DNA of 64,000 bases, taken from Schaalia sp. HMT-172. Lineage in GTDB: Bacteria > Actinomycetota > Actinomycetes > Actinomycetales > Actinomycetaceae. Location: the NCBI RefSeq assembly GCF_030644365.1, contig NZ_CP130058.1:496001-560000 (forward strand), written 5' to 3'. This document shows, piece after piece, positions 55,776 through 64,000 of this stretch; the first letter of the stretch is position 1; each line of letters starts with the position of its first letter. The notes beneath the pieces were generated by a model that searched no databases, was not told the DNA's origin, and worked only from the letters and a program-made list of their open reading frames with translations. Made by a program: the position numbers and the translations under genes.

Positions 55776-58700
55776 ACTCGGGGCACCTGCACTTTCCACT
55801 GCTTACCGGACTGGACAAAGTACCCGCGGCCCGGCACGGCCTCGCGCCCAGAGACGCCAGGCACGGCGACGCCGACAGCGTTCTCGCCCTCACCGGGCGA
55901 GGGACACAGGACGATCCCGGTTCGCCCGCTGCGCACGCCCGATGCCAGGGAGCCGCCGAACGACCAACCCGACACGTCGGCCTCGGCAACGACCAGATGA
56001 CCGTTGGCCTTCGACGAGGCGATGGCGTCCTGTAGCTGCTGATCGCACGCGGAGAAGGAGAACTCTCCGATGCCCTCGACGAAGAGGACGACTCCCGGCG
56101 TGTTGTCCGGCGCCTCCTCCTCGAACAGGTGGGCGTGCTTGATCAGCATGGACGCGATCTTGTCCGCCCCCTGCGCCGTCTCCGCCCACAGCGGTTCCCT
56201 CGCCACCAGGGAGCGGCGTGCGCTCGCGTGCAGCATGACCGCGTTCGGGAATGCGCGGTGGACGCTGCGGGCCAGCCACCGGACCATGTTGGTCCTGCCC
56301 GACTGGGCGGGGCCGGTGATGGCGACAGTGCCCGCAGGGCGCAGCGGCATCGGAGCGAGCGAACCAGCCTCGACACCGATGACCGGGCGTCCATCGACAG
56401 TGAGGTCGACCTCGCGCGCCGGTATATCGAGCGGCAGGGAACGGATCGGTGCCGGCCGCGTGCGTTGACGCATGTACCTGGTCCCGGCGAGCGACTCGAT
56501 TTCCCTGGCCTGAGCGAAGTCTGTGACGTTCGTGCCCAGGATCGGCAGCTGCAAGAGGTTCGGGTTACCCACCTGCATCGCGCGACCGGGCGCGCTCGAC
56601 GCGCTCAGGACATCGCGTGGAAGATTGAAATAGAGGTAGGCGTCCTCGTCGGTCAGTCGCAGGACCACTTTTCGTTGGAAAGACGCGGTGATCGAGTTCG
56701 GAATGGCCTGCGGTCGATCGGCCGACACCGCGAAGTGAACGCCGACTTCGCGCCCATCCGACAGGACCTGCTGGAAGCGGCTCCAGATCGCCGCGTAGCG
56801 TCCAGTGAGCTGGTACGTCTCGGCGAACGCTGCGATCCCGTCGATGAGCACCAGGTATCGGGGTTCGTCCTTGTGCCCCGACAGCTCGCGGTAGGAGGTC
56901 AAGTGGTTGGCGTTGATCGCCTTGTAGGAGACTGAGCGCTCCTCGACGATGTCGCCGAGCATGGTGATGAGCTTCGCGATTCGCTCGTCGTCGTCGCCGA
57001 CGATGACGTCGCCGACGTTGGGGAGCTTCTTGAGCATGTCGAGGCCGCCGCCAGCGAAGTCGAGGGCGTAGACGTTGACGGGACCGGAGCGAGGCGTGAT
57101 GCTTGCTGCGATCGCGAGTGAGCGCAGCGCTGTCGTCTTTCCGGAACCCGACGCCCCGTAGTAGGCGATATGTCCGTCCTGATCGGGGCGGAAATACTCG
57201 ACTTCCTGCGTCTGTTCCTCGGGATCGTCCAAGACTCCGAGGACGATCTTATCGTCGGAGCGTTGGGGCAAATGCGCGAGGTTGTAGGTCTGCGCGAGTT
57301 CGGGCAGCCACGGTTTGCGAGGCGGGCGAATCTGCGCTTTCTCGGCGGCCGCACGAATCGTGCCAACGACGCGGGAAATGTCAGTGGGGACATCGTCGCG
57401 AGGCTTGGGGGGTTCGGGCGTCTTCCACGGTTGAGGCATGCCGAAGCCCAGTGCTTCGATGTCAACCTGCGTGGTCTTGAGACCCTCGGTCGTGCGGGCG
57501 CCGGGGTAGGCCGACTGGAACACCGAAATCCTGCCGGGTCCCGTTTTCGCAGCGGCACGGCCGGGCGTGTTCTGCGGGAAGTGGGCGGCCATGTGGTCGC
57601 CGAGCACGTCCTGGGAATCATCGATGTCAGCCATACGCAGGGCGACGCGCAGGTTCGTGTTCGCACGGAGGTTGTCCTTGATGACACCAGCGGGGCGCTG
57701 CGTCGCAAGGATAAGGTGGAGGCCGAGGGACCGTCCCCGCTGCGCAACGTCCACGACGCCGTCGATGAACTCCGGGACCTCGTTCACGAGCGCCGCGAAC
57801 TCGTCGACAACGATGACGAGCGAGGGGGGACAGTCGGGATCCCCGGACTTCTCCAGGGTGACGAGGTCCTTCGCCCGTTTCTCGCTCAGCAGTCGCTCGC
57901 GGTAGCGCAGCTCTGCGCGCAGTGAGGTCAGGGCGCGGCGCACCAGGTAGGGCGACAGGTCGGTGACCAAGCCGACGGTGTGCGGCAACTCCGTGCACTG
58001 CTCGAAGGCGGAACCACCCTTGTAATCGACGAACAGGAAAGTCAGCCTGTCAGGCGAGACCGATTGAGCCATGCCGAGGACCCACGCCTGCAAAAACTCG
58101 GATTTGCCGGCGCCAGTGGTGCCGCCGACCAGCGCGTGCGGGCCGTGCACGCGCAGGTCCAGCTGCATGGGTTCGCTCGCGCCCTGGCCAACGAGGGCGG
58201 CCAGAGGAACGGCGGGGATCTTCTTGTGTGGGCGCCCGGAAGCGCGGTCGATGATCGAGTGCGAGGCCCTCCAACGCTCGATGAGCGCATTGGGATCGTC
58301 CGCCAGTTCCTGGCCCGTCAGGTCCACGTAGGAGATCGAGCCGGGCAGGTCCGAGTCGTCGTCGACGGGGACGCCCGCGTCAAAGAGAGGCGAGAGCGAC
58401 CTGCCTAGGCAAGCCAACTCCTCGTCGGACACGCGGTCCACGGACACGTCCTGGAGCGCGCGCGAGGCCCGGACATCGCCGATGGACGCCTGAGCGCCAT
58501 TGAAGGCGATGAACGAGCGGCACGCCGCTGGCAGCTCGGCGAACGTCGGGGCCATCCACACGACATAGATTCCCCTGTCGGGGCCGAGCTCAGCAATGCG
58601 GTTCAGACGCGCTCGGTCCACCAGCACGTCGTCGACGAAGACGACCACTGCGGGAATGGGATTCGGATACTCCTTGGTTGAATCCTCGCCCGATGCCTCC

Positions 58701-60229
58701 TCCTTCGGTGCGGAAGAAACGTCGGGGCCTCGGTCGCAGACCTCGCTGGGATCCCCTTGGCTGCGTGCTTCGAGGAGTCCCTCAAGCTGCGAGAGCACAA
58801 CCTTGCCCGAGGTGGAGTCGGAGGCCAGGTGGATGCCGGAGCCGAAGGGGGAGTGCGGGGAGGAGGAATGGGGAAGCCACTTCATCCACTCCCAGCCATC
58901 CACCCGTTCAGCGGAGGTCAGGCACGTGACGATGACTTCTGCGGGGGAGTACTGCGCCGCCAACTGCGCCGCAATCGCGCCGCGCGCCTGCCTGAGAATG
59001 TCAGCCGGGCCGCACAGGCCCAAGCCGCCGGAGGCCCGAAGATCCGCAACGAGAGGAACGTGTGCGACCCGGGAATACTCGTCAGCGAGCGCACGCACCC
59101 TGGCGATGGCCTCCGGAAGCCCAGAGCGCTGATCCGCCCCTTCGATGGTGACCCTCGCGACGTCCGTGCCCTGACCGAGCCGAAACCTGAGGAACTCCGG
59201 GTGTTCCGGCCGCCGCATCCACAATGAACCGTCGCGACGCAGGGCCCCCGCAATGACCTGGTCGATCGGAGGATACTGCGCGTGGCGTGATTCCATGTCC
59301 TCGCGTCGGCTCTCCTCCAGGTCCTGGTGCGTGATGCGCAGGGCATCCTCGAAGTGTTCCATGGCCTCGGCGAACTCGGTTTTCGCCTGCCTGCGCTGAT
59401 CCCACCACGAGCCGAGCATGATGACCGGGCTGAGGACGACGAACAACAGGCTCGTCAGCTGTCGGGTCATGAGGAACATGCTCACGCCCATAATCAGCGG
59501 CGCGATGAGGCCGATGATCGGGAAACGCGAGGGCTTGGGACGCGTGGGCGCCTCGGGGAGCTTGACGGTCCGAGCGCTCGTGTGAGGGATGACCTGGGGC
59601 GACCTGATGAAACCAATGTCAGTCGATTCCCCCGTCGACTCGGGCATCTTCGTCTGAACCAGCTGGATTTGCGTGTCCCCGAGGAGAATCACGTCTCCGG
59701 GGGTCACCGTGGCATGCTGGACGCGATGGTTGCCGACGAGAACGCCGTTGGCGGAATTAAGGTCATGAATCTCGATACAGGAGCCAACGGTAATACGCGC
59801 GTGAGTCTTTGACACTCGCCGATCGTTGAGCATCACCGTACAGGAGGGCGCGCGGCCCACGGTGGTGCCGCCGAAGTACAAGGGCACGCACATGCCCCTG
59901 TCATTTCCATCCAAGACGCGCAGCTCGCCGGCGACGCCGCCCGCTGTGATCGCGTCCTTCGTCGACACGATGTCGACGAGAGACCCCGATTGAAGTCCCG
60001 TCTCGGTGACGAAAGCAGACGAGGGGAGAACCGAAGCGATGCGCCCGTCCGTAGGATCCAGAACACGAAGGGTCAGAGAATCCGGAGAAGCGAGTGTTCC
60101 CGCGCTCTTAGACGGACCCGAGGATGCGAGGGCAGCCGCGACATCGCCGACAGTCGCAGTTGAGTCGGTGGTGACCAGCAGGTCGTTGTCACTGTGTCCG
60201 CGCCCGCGCAGCGTCAGTTTGATTTTCAT
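55772..60229 (-). CDS. essC: type VII secretion ATPase EssC/EccC
   Basis: 1485-residue FtsK/SpoIIIE-type motor that recruits and drives substrates through the membrane. N-terminal region with FHA-like domain (VGRAPSCTVMLNDRRVSKTHARI, about 125-185). Two transmembrane helices at about 240-285 (FPIIGLIAPLIMGVSMFLM). Then three P-loop domains: GGTTGAGKSEF (about 700), GASGSGKTT (about 1025) and a degenerate GPAQSGRTNMVRW (about 1305). FHA plus three ATPases in one chain is the EssC (type VIIb-like) layout rather than split EccCa/EccCb. Its ATG overlaps the FHA-like gene stop by 4 bases. Confidence 0.93.
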   Translation of the reverse strand: MKIKLTLRGRGHSDNDLLVTTDSTATVGDVAAALASSGPSKSAGTLASPDSLTLRVLDPTDGRIASVLPSSAFVTETGLQSGSLVDIVSTKDAITAGGVAGELRVLDGNDRGMCVPLYFGGTTVGRAPSCTVMLNDRRVSKTHARITVGSCIEIHDLNSANGVLVGNHRVQHATVTPGDVILLGDTQIQLVQTKMPESTGESTDIGFIRSPQVIPHTSARTVKLPEAPTRPKPSRFPIIGLIAPLIMGVSMFLMTRQLTSLLFVVLSPVIMLGSWWDQRRQAKTEFAEAMEHFEDALRITHQDLEESRREDMESRHAQYPPIDQVIAGALRRDGSLWMRRPEHPEFLRFRLGQGTDVARVTIEGADQRSGLPEAIARVRALADEYSRVAHVPLVADLRASGGLGLCGPADILRQARGAIAAQLAAQYSPAEVIVTCLTSAERVDGWEWMKWLPHSSSPHSPFGSGIHLASDSTSGKVVLSQLEGLLEARSQGDPSEVCDRGPDVSSAPKEEASGEDSTKEYPNPIPAVVVFVDDVLVDRARLNRIAELGPDRGIYVVWMAPTFAELPAACRSFIAFNGAQASIGDVRASRALQDVSVDRVSDEELACLGRSLSPLFDAGVPVDDDSDLPGSISYVDLTGQELADDPNALIERWRASHSIIDRASGRPHKKIPAVPLAALVGQGASEPMQLDLRVHGPHALVGGTTGAGKSEFLQAWVLGMAQSVSPDRLTFLFVDYKGGSAFEQCTELPHTVGLVTDLSPYLVRRALTSLRAELRYRERLLSEKRAKDLVTLEKSGDPDCPPSLVIVVDEFAALVNEVPEFIDGVVDVAQRGRSLGLHLILATQRPAGVIKDNLRANTNLRVALRMADIDDSQDVLGDHMAAHFPQNTPGRAAAKTGPGRISVFQSAYPGARTTEGLKTTQVDIEALGFGMPQPWKTPEPPKPRDDVPTDISRVVGTIRAAAEKAQIRPPRKPWLPELAQTYNLAHLPQRSDDKIVLGVLDDPEEQTQEVEYFRPDQDGHIAYYGASGSGKTTALRSLAIAASITPRSGPVNVYALDFAGGGLDMLKKLPNVGDVIVGDDDERIAKLITMLGDIVEERSVSYKAINANHLTSYRELSGHKDEPRYLVLIDGIAAFAETYQLTGRYAAIWSRFQQVLSDGREVGVHFAVSADRPQAIPNSITASFQRKVVLRLTDEDAYLYFNLPRDVLSASSAPGRAMQVGNPNLLQLPILGTNVTDFAQAREIESLAGTRYMRQRTRPAPIRSLPLDIPAREVDLTVDGRPVIGVEAGSLAPMPLRPAGTVAITGPAQSGRTNMVRWLARSVHRAFPNAVMLHASARRSLVAREPLWAETAQGADKIASMLIKHAHLFEEEAPDNTPGVVLFVEGIGEFSFSACDQQLQDAIASSKANGHLVVAEADVSGWSFGGSLASGVRSGRTGIVLCPSPGEGENAVGVAVPGVSGREAVPGRGYFVQSGKQWKVQVPRV

Positions 60230-60996
60230 CTCCGGTCCTTCCCGGTGGGCGCTTGGCAGGCGCGGTTACGTTGTTTCTCTTCGTCGAGAAGCTGCAGGTC
60301 GGCGCTGGAGACCAGCCGCGCGGCGACCGCGTATTCGACCAGTCGGACGCGCCGGTGCGTCGCCAAGGACCCGGGCCGGCCGCGCATGCCGGGAACACCC
60401 ATCCGATCGAGCTTGTCGGCGACGTTGTCGAGTTTTCGGTTGAAACGGGTGATCGACCACCCCAGCCGGGCCGCCGCCTCGACGTTACGAGGAATGTCGG
60501 TGGGACCCGACCCAGCCTGCGTCAGCCAGGGTTCGCACAGCGCCAGAATCAGCAGATATTGTGACGGCGTGAAACGTGCTTCCCCGACGGTGACTTCGCC
60601 GGAGTCAACGGCCGGGGCGCTGTAGCTGCGGAACGTCGTCCCCTTCACGGTGACGGAGAACTCATAGGTTGTGGGACCGGCCGCGAACACGACGACGACC
60701 GAGTCGAACACAAGCGGGATACGAGCCCCGGGACCGACCCGCGCCTGCATAGACCCGGACTCGTCGGCGACGGTGACCGCGATGCGCGACCCGACGTTAT
60801 CCAGCCACCACATGCCGTCGTGACAGCTGATGCGCACGAGGCGCCGATGCAGGAACGGATTGTCGTCGATACACAGGTCGGCTTCGCGTCCGATCAGGAA
60901 TTCCTGATCCGCGCGGATCGGGTAGATCTCGCCGCAGTAGTCGACAACCGCCGACTCCTCCACGATCGCCTCGTGCTCGTTGCCCGCGGTGCTCAT
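60226..60996 (-). CDS. FHA-like regulatory protein of the type VII locus
   Basis: 256 residues from an ATG overlapping the kinase stop by 4 bases. Residues about 20-105 form an FHA-like beta domain (YPIRADQEFLIGREADLCIDDNPFLHRRLVRI, then DNVGSRI), with the FHA Ser/His region only partly conserved. The rest is a helical, Arg-rich C-terminal domain with PSQYLLILALCEPWL and a helix-turn-helix-like NVEAAARLGWSITRFNRKLDNV. It may bind DNA or phosphoproteins; perhaps the locus regulator. Confidence 0.75.
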   Translation of the reverse strand: MSTAGNEHEAIVEESAVVDYCGEIYPIRADQEFLIGREADLCIDDNPFLHRRLVRISCHDGMWWLDNVGSRIAVTVADESGSMQARVGPGARIPLVFDSVVVVFAAGPTTYEFSVTVKGTTFRSYSAPAVDSGEVTVGEARFTPSQYLLILALCEPWLTQAGSGPTDIPRNVEAAARLGWSITRFNRKLDNVADKLDRMGVPGMRGRPGSLATHRRVRLVEYAVAARLVSSADLQLLDEEKQRNRACQAPTGKDRR

Positions 60997-62561
60997 GGCG
61001 TCTCCACGCATTCGATGGCCTCGTTCGAGGAGCGCCCGTCCGAGTTGCGCACAGCGACGGACAGACACGTGCGCCCAGGCACGGCGGGCACGGTGACCGA
61101 GGTTTCTTTCGTCTGGCGTACCGCGTGCTCTTCCTTGGGGTCCTCGACGTGGTACAGGTACGTGGTTCCCGCCCCCGCCGAGTCCCACGTGAAGGTCACG
61201 CCATCGGGGGTGAGCGTCCCCGACAGGCCGGTGACCGACGCGTTCGCGTTGGCCGACGGAAGCCCGTCAAGCGGAGGAGCGTCGGCCGCGGACTGGGTGG
61301 GAGCCTTCGTGGTTCCCTCACCGCGCAGCACCGTCCACACGCCGAAGGCGATGCCTCCGAGGAGCAGAACCACGAGCAAGAACCCCGCCACGACCGCGCC
61401 GAAGCCCTTGGATGAGCGTTCCTCGTCCTCGGCCCCTGACGCGTCCCCCGACGCGGGCGCGGAAGCACTCGCGGGCGCGTGCACAGAGGCGTGCGCAGCG
61501 GCGGGTGCGTGCGCAGCGACGGGCGCGGGTGCGCTCGCGGGCGCCGGGGCGGGGTCCACCTTCGTCAAGACGGTGACGGTTCGGTCGTCCTCGTCCGCGA
61601 TGGACGAGGCCGGGGTCGGGACATGCGAGGAGAAAACGGCGATCGGCGCGGCGCTGGTTTCATCCCCCTCGTCGTCCTCGTAGGCGGTGGTGGGGGCCTC
61701 CACGCCCATGGCCTCGAAGGGAGTGGGGGTCAGGCGCAGCGAGGACTGGACGTGCTGCAGGGCGAGGGCAAATTCGCGTGCCGACTGGTAGCGCCGCTTG
61801 TGGTCTTTCGACATGGCGATCGCGAGGATACGCTCAAGTTCCGCGGGCACATCGCTTCGACCGATGGCGGGAACAGGGGAGCGCAGCACCCGGTTGAGCA
61901 CGGAGAGTTCGCGGTTGTCTCCTCCGGGAACCTCGAAGGGCGAGTGGCCCGTCAGGATGCCGTGCACGGTGGCAGCCAGGGAGTAGACGTCGATCGTGGG
62001 CCCGAAGGGGCCTGTCCCGTCCTGCTGTTCGGGAGGCGCCCACGCGACGGAGAACCCGCCGGCTGTTTCCTCGTCCGTTCCTGTCTGCGCGGCGATGCCG
62101 AAGTCAGTGAGGACGGGGTGCCCGAACTGTGTGAACAGGATATTCATGGGCTTCACGTCGCGGTGAATGATCCCGCGCTGGTGAAGTGTCTCGACCGCTC
62201 CGGCGATGCGCACGCCGATGTCGAGCGCTTGCGACACGGGGATCCGGTGCTCTTTGGAGCGCTGGCCCAAGTGTGGGGGAGGACAGTATTCCATGACCAG
62301 GTAGTGGCGGCCGTCGTCCGTGATTCCCGCCGTGTAAAAGGACACGATGGACGGGTGGTTGGAGACGCGGGCCATCAGGTTGACTTCCGCGTCGAAGGCG
62401 GCCGAGGCCTGGGCATTGGAGTCCGGTCGCAGGACCTTGACCGCCACGTCACGCTGGGGCATCAGCTGGCGGAACAGGTAGACGTCGGCGAAGCCGCCCG
62501 AACCGAGGTGCCGGACGAACGTCGCGTTGGGAATCGCTGGGGGGTCAAGTGGCCGTCGCAT
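60993..62561 (-). CDS. membrane-anchored serine/threonine protein kinase
   Basis: 522 residues. Hanks kinase domain 15-275: glycine loop LGSGGFADVYLF, Lys 42, HRDVKPMN with Asp 135 (the Arg before Asp makes it RD-type), DFG at 153-155. Next an Ala/Pro-rich linker (about 300-385), one transmembrane helix (GFGAVVAGFLLVVLLLGGIAFGVWTV) and an extracellular fibronectin-III-like domain (VTFTWDSAGAGTTYLYHVEDP). Probably phosphorylates Thr of the FHA-domain partners encoded on both sides. One-base overlap with the FHA gene. Confidence 0.92.
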   Translation of the reverse strand: MRRPLDPPAIPNATFVRHLGSGGFADVYLFRQLMPQRDVAVKVLRPDSNAQASAAFDAEVNLMARVSNHPSIVSFYTAGITDDGRHYLVMEYCPPPHLGQRSKEHRIPVSQALDIGVRIAGAVETLHQRGIIHRDVKPMNILFTQFGHPVLTDFGIAAQTGTDEETAGGFSVAWAPPEQQDGTGPFGPTIDVYSLAATVHGILTGHSPFEVPGGDNRELSVLNRVLRSPVPAIGRSDVPAELERILAIAMSKDHKRRYQSAREFALALQHVQSSLRLTPTPFEAMGVEAPTTAYEDDEGDETSAAPIAVFSSHVPTPASSIADEDDRTVTVLTKVDPAPAPASAPAPVAAHAPAAAHASVHAPASASAPASGDASGAEDEERSSKGFGAVVAGFLLVVLLLGGIAFGVWTVLRGEGTTKAPTQSAADAPPLDGLPSANANASVTGLSGTLTPDGVTFTWDSAGAGTTYLYHVEDPKEEHAVRQTKETSVTVPAVPGRTCLSVAVRNSDGRSSNEAIECVETP

Positions 62562-64000
62562 TACTCCTCCATCCGGAACGAGATCTCTTCACCCAGTTCG
62601 ACGACGTCTCCCGGTTTGAGCACCGTGGGAACGTTCTCGTCCAGGCGCACGGGGGCCTGCCCGGGGCGCGTCAGGTACGTTCCGTTATTGGAACCCAGGT
62701 CGTGCAGGCGTACGTCCCAGTCGTCGATCCGTAGCTCGCAGTGGCTGCGTGAGATCTGCTTGCGGGGGCTTGGGACGATGACCAGGCGCGCGGGTTGCCG
62801 ACCGGCCCCTGCGCTCGATCGCGGGCGACGCCCGATGATGATGTCCTGCTCCAGTGCCACTTCTTCCCCCGTTGACAAGACGATCCTGCCCAGGCTGGGG
62901 CGCGGGACGGTGACGGAGCTGCTACTCAGCGGAGACGAGCAGATCCGACACGACGAGGCATGGGTCGCGTTCGGGTGCCCCTTCTCGCACAAGACGGCCA
63001 GGACCTGCGGACCGACCGCGGCGGGGGAGGCCTGTGCGGATGACGAGACCTGCACGGACGCGGACTGCGATGACTCGTCGGGTTCAGAGTTGACGTGGCG
63101 GGCATAGTCGCGTAGCTCGCGGGCGCGCTGAGGGAGCGTCGTCATCCCATCGTGGTCGCCGTCGGCTGTGGCCTCCATGAAGCGGCGGTAGGTCGCGCTC
63201 GGCTTCGCAGTGGGGGTCGAGTGCGCGTCCGAGGAGACCCCGGGGACGGAGTCGATGAAGAAGCCGCCGGGTGGCACGTCGAGCGGGGGTTCAGGTTGCG
63301 CGGGCGTGGCCGGGAGCGGAACGCTCGAGATGGGCAGGGACGGGGAGAGGGCGGGGGTGGGTTCCTGGTGAGCCTCCTGCGCGTTACCGGTGAACGGGCC
63401 GTGGGGTGGGGGAACGGGAACGGGGTCGTCGTCGATGACATCGGAGTTTCGAACGTGGCGAACGGCCGCGTCTTCGACGGTTCCCGCACGGGTCACGTCG
63501 TCGTAGAGGTACTCGTAGGGGGAGACGCGATCCTCGCTGCCCTGCTCCCCGGGCGCGTACCCCGGCTCCGCGTCGATGGCGGGGGATAATGCCTGTTCCT
63601 CTTCGGGTTCGGGGTCCGGTTGCGCGTCACCGGAGGAGACGCGGTCGTCACCCGGCGAGGATTCCTCCGCTTCCTCCTCGCGATCGTACCAGGGGATTTG
63701 CGTTTCCTCCCCCGTGCTCTCGGCCTGGGCCAACGCTTCGGCTGCGGGAGCCTCGCAGTCGTGGAGGGGCGCCGACGGGTGCGCGTCGGGTTCGTCAGAT
63801 TCGTCGTCCGCGAGGGGGGCGGGCACCTCAGAGTCAAGGGGCTCCTCCTCGAAGAAGGGGGCCGCAGCCGCCGCGAAGAAGGCCGCGGCGGGGGAATCGT
63901 CATCCTCGGCAAAGAAGGAAGCATCGTCGGCGTCACCCGTCGGTTCGTCAGACCCGGACGAGGCCTCCGCGAGCCAGGAGAGATCGGCGGAGGAACCCTC
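62561..64000 (-). CDS. FHA-domain protein with zinc ribbon, 5' end outside window
   Basis: At least 479 residues; the frame is open to the window edge, so the N terminus is missing (a GTG at 63826 is only an internal candidate). Most of the visible part is acidic, Ala/Pro/Ser-rich and disordered. A small zinc-ribbon-like motif (CEKGHPNATHASSCRICSS) precedes a C-terminal FHA domain: IIIGRRPRSSAG, ISRSHCELRIDDWDVRLHDLGSNNGTYLTRPGQAPV. It should bind phospho-Thr, likely on the kinase or itself. Confidence 0.85.
   Translation of the reverse strand, partial: EGSSADLSWLAEASSGSDEPTGDADDASFFAEDDDSPAAAFFAAAAAPFFEEEPLDSEVPAPLADDESDEPDAHPSAPLHDCEAPAAEALAQAESTGEETQIPWYDREEEAEESSPGDDRVSSGDAQPDPEPEEEQALSPAIDAEPGYAPGEQGSEDRVSPYEYLYDDVTRAGTVEDAAVRHVRNSDVIDDDPVPVPPPHGPFTGNAQEAHQEPTPALSPSLPISSVPLPATPAQPEPPLDVPPGGFFIDSVPGVSSDAHSTPTAKPSATYRRFMEATADGDHDGMTTLPQRARELRDYARHVNSEPDESSQSASVQVSSSAQASPAAVGPQVLAVLCEKGHPNATHASSCRICSSPLSSSSVTVPRPSLGRIVLSTGEEVALEQDIIIGRRPRSSAGAGRQPARLVIVPSPRKQISRSHCELRIDDWDVRLHDLGSNNGTYLTRPGQAPVRLDENVPTVLKPGDVVELGEEISFRMEE

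Overview
This window is from a high-GC actinobacterium, most likely in the family Actinomycetaceae (Schaalia/Actinomyces type, perhaps close to Schaalia odontolytica). The evidence is the actinobacterial 16S and 23S rRNA, the absence of tRNA genes in the 16S-23S spacer, the secE-nusG-rplKA-rplJL order preceded by tRNA-Trp, a TipA-like MerR regulator, and a WXG100/EssC type VII secretion locus. The genus is inferred from rRNA features and gene content; no database search was possible.

Layout. 1-3.3 kb: a minus-strand operon of aminotransferase, monoacylglycerol-lipase-like hydrolase and adenosine deaminase. 3.4-7.6 kb: tRNA-Trp, secE, nusG, rplK-rplA, then rplJ-rplL behind an L10-type leader with an attenuator hairpin. 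7.6-12.3 kb: gene-poor, filled with several families of intergenic repeats, and interrupted only by a TipA-like regulator with a 19-bp-spacer, apparently leaderless promoter and by tRNA-Asn. An alkyltransferase-like DNA repair protein follows. 12.8-32.0 kb: a large deoxyhexose (L-fucose) cluster. It encodes a ribose-type ABC importer, fucose isomerase, a RhaB-type kinase, a LacI regulator, fucose mutarotase, a DeoR regulator, a lipoate/TPP 2-oxoacid (or acetoin-type) dehydrogenase complex with a fused E1, a PHP protein, an SDR and a long zinc-dependent MDR enzyme. 33.2-34.7 kb: AGCS alanine/sodium symporter. 34.9-40.5 kb: rrn promoter, 16S, 23S, 5S, terminator. 41.1-50.8 kb: flavin reductase, protein O-mannosyltransferase, a metal ABC transporter behind a palindromic operator, and a LuxR response regulator with an unusual double-module sensor kinase. 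50.9-64.0 kb (minus strand): a type VII secretion operon with FHA proteins, a Ser/Thr kinase, EssC, a WXG100 protein, a second WXG-like helical protein, a putative lipase effector and three associated proteins. The operon continues beyond the right edge.

How it works together. The fucose cluster has importer, mutarotase, isomerase and kinase, but no visible L-fuculose-1-phosphate aldolase. In its place are a sorbose-1-phosphate-reductase-like MDR, an SDR and an acetoin-dehydrogenase-like E1/E2/E3 set. One speculative reading is that fuculose-1-phosphate is converted by reduction and re-oxidation to a 1-deoxy-ketose phosphate (a methyl ketone resembling acetoin), which the TPP/lipoate complex cleaves to acetyl-CoA and a tetrose phosphate. 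This is the strongest candidate here for an undescribed pathway. The type VII locus would export WXG100 proteins and a membrane-spanning lipase toxin, probably under phosphorylation control through the kinase and FHA proteins. Strong hairpins between genes in both systems suggest that relative gene dosage is set by RNA structure.
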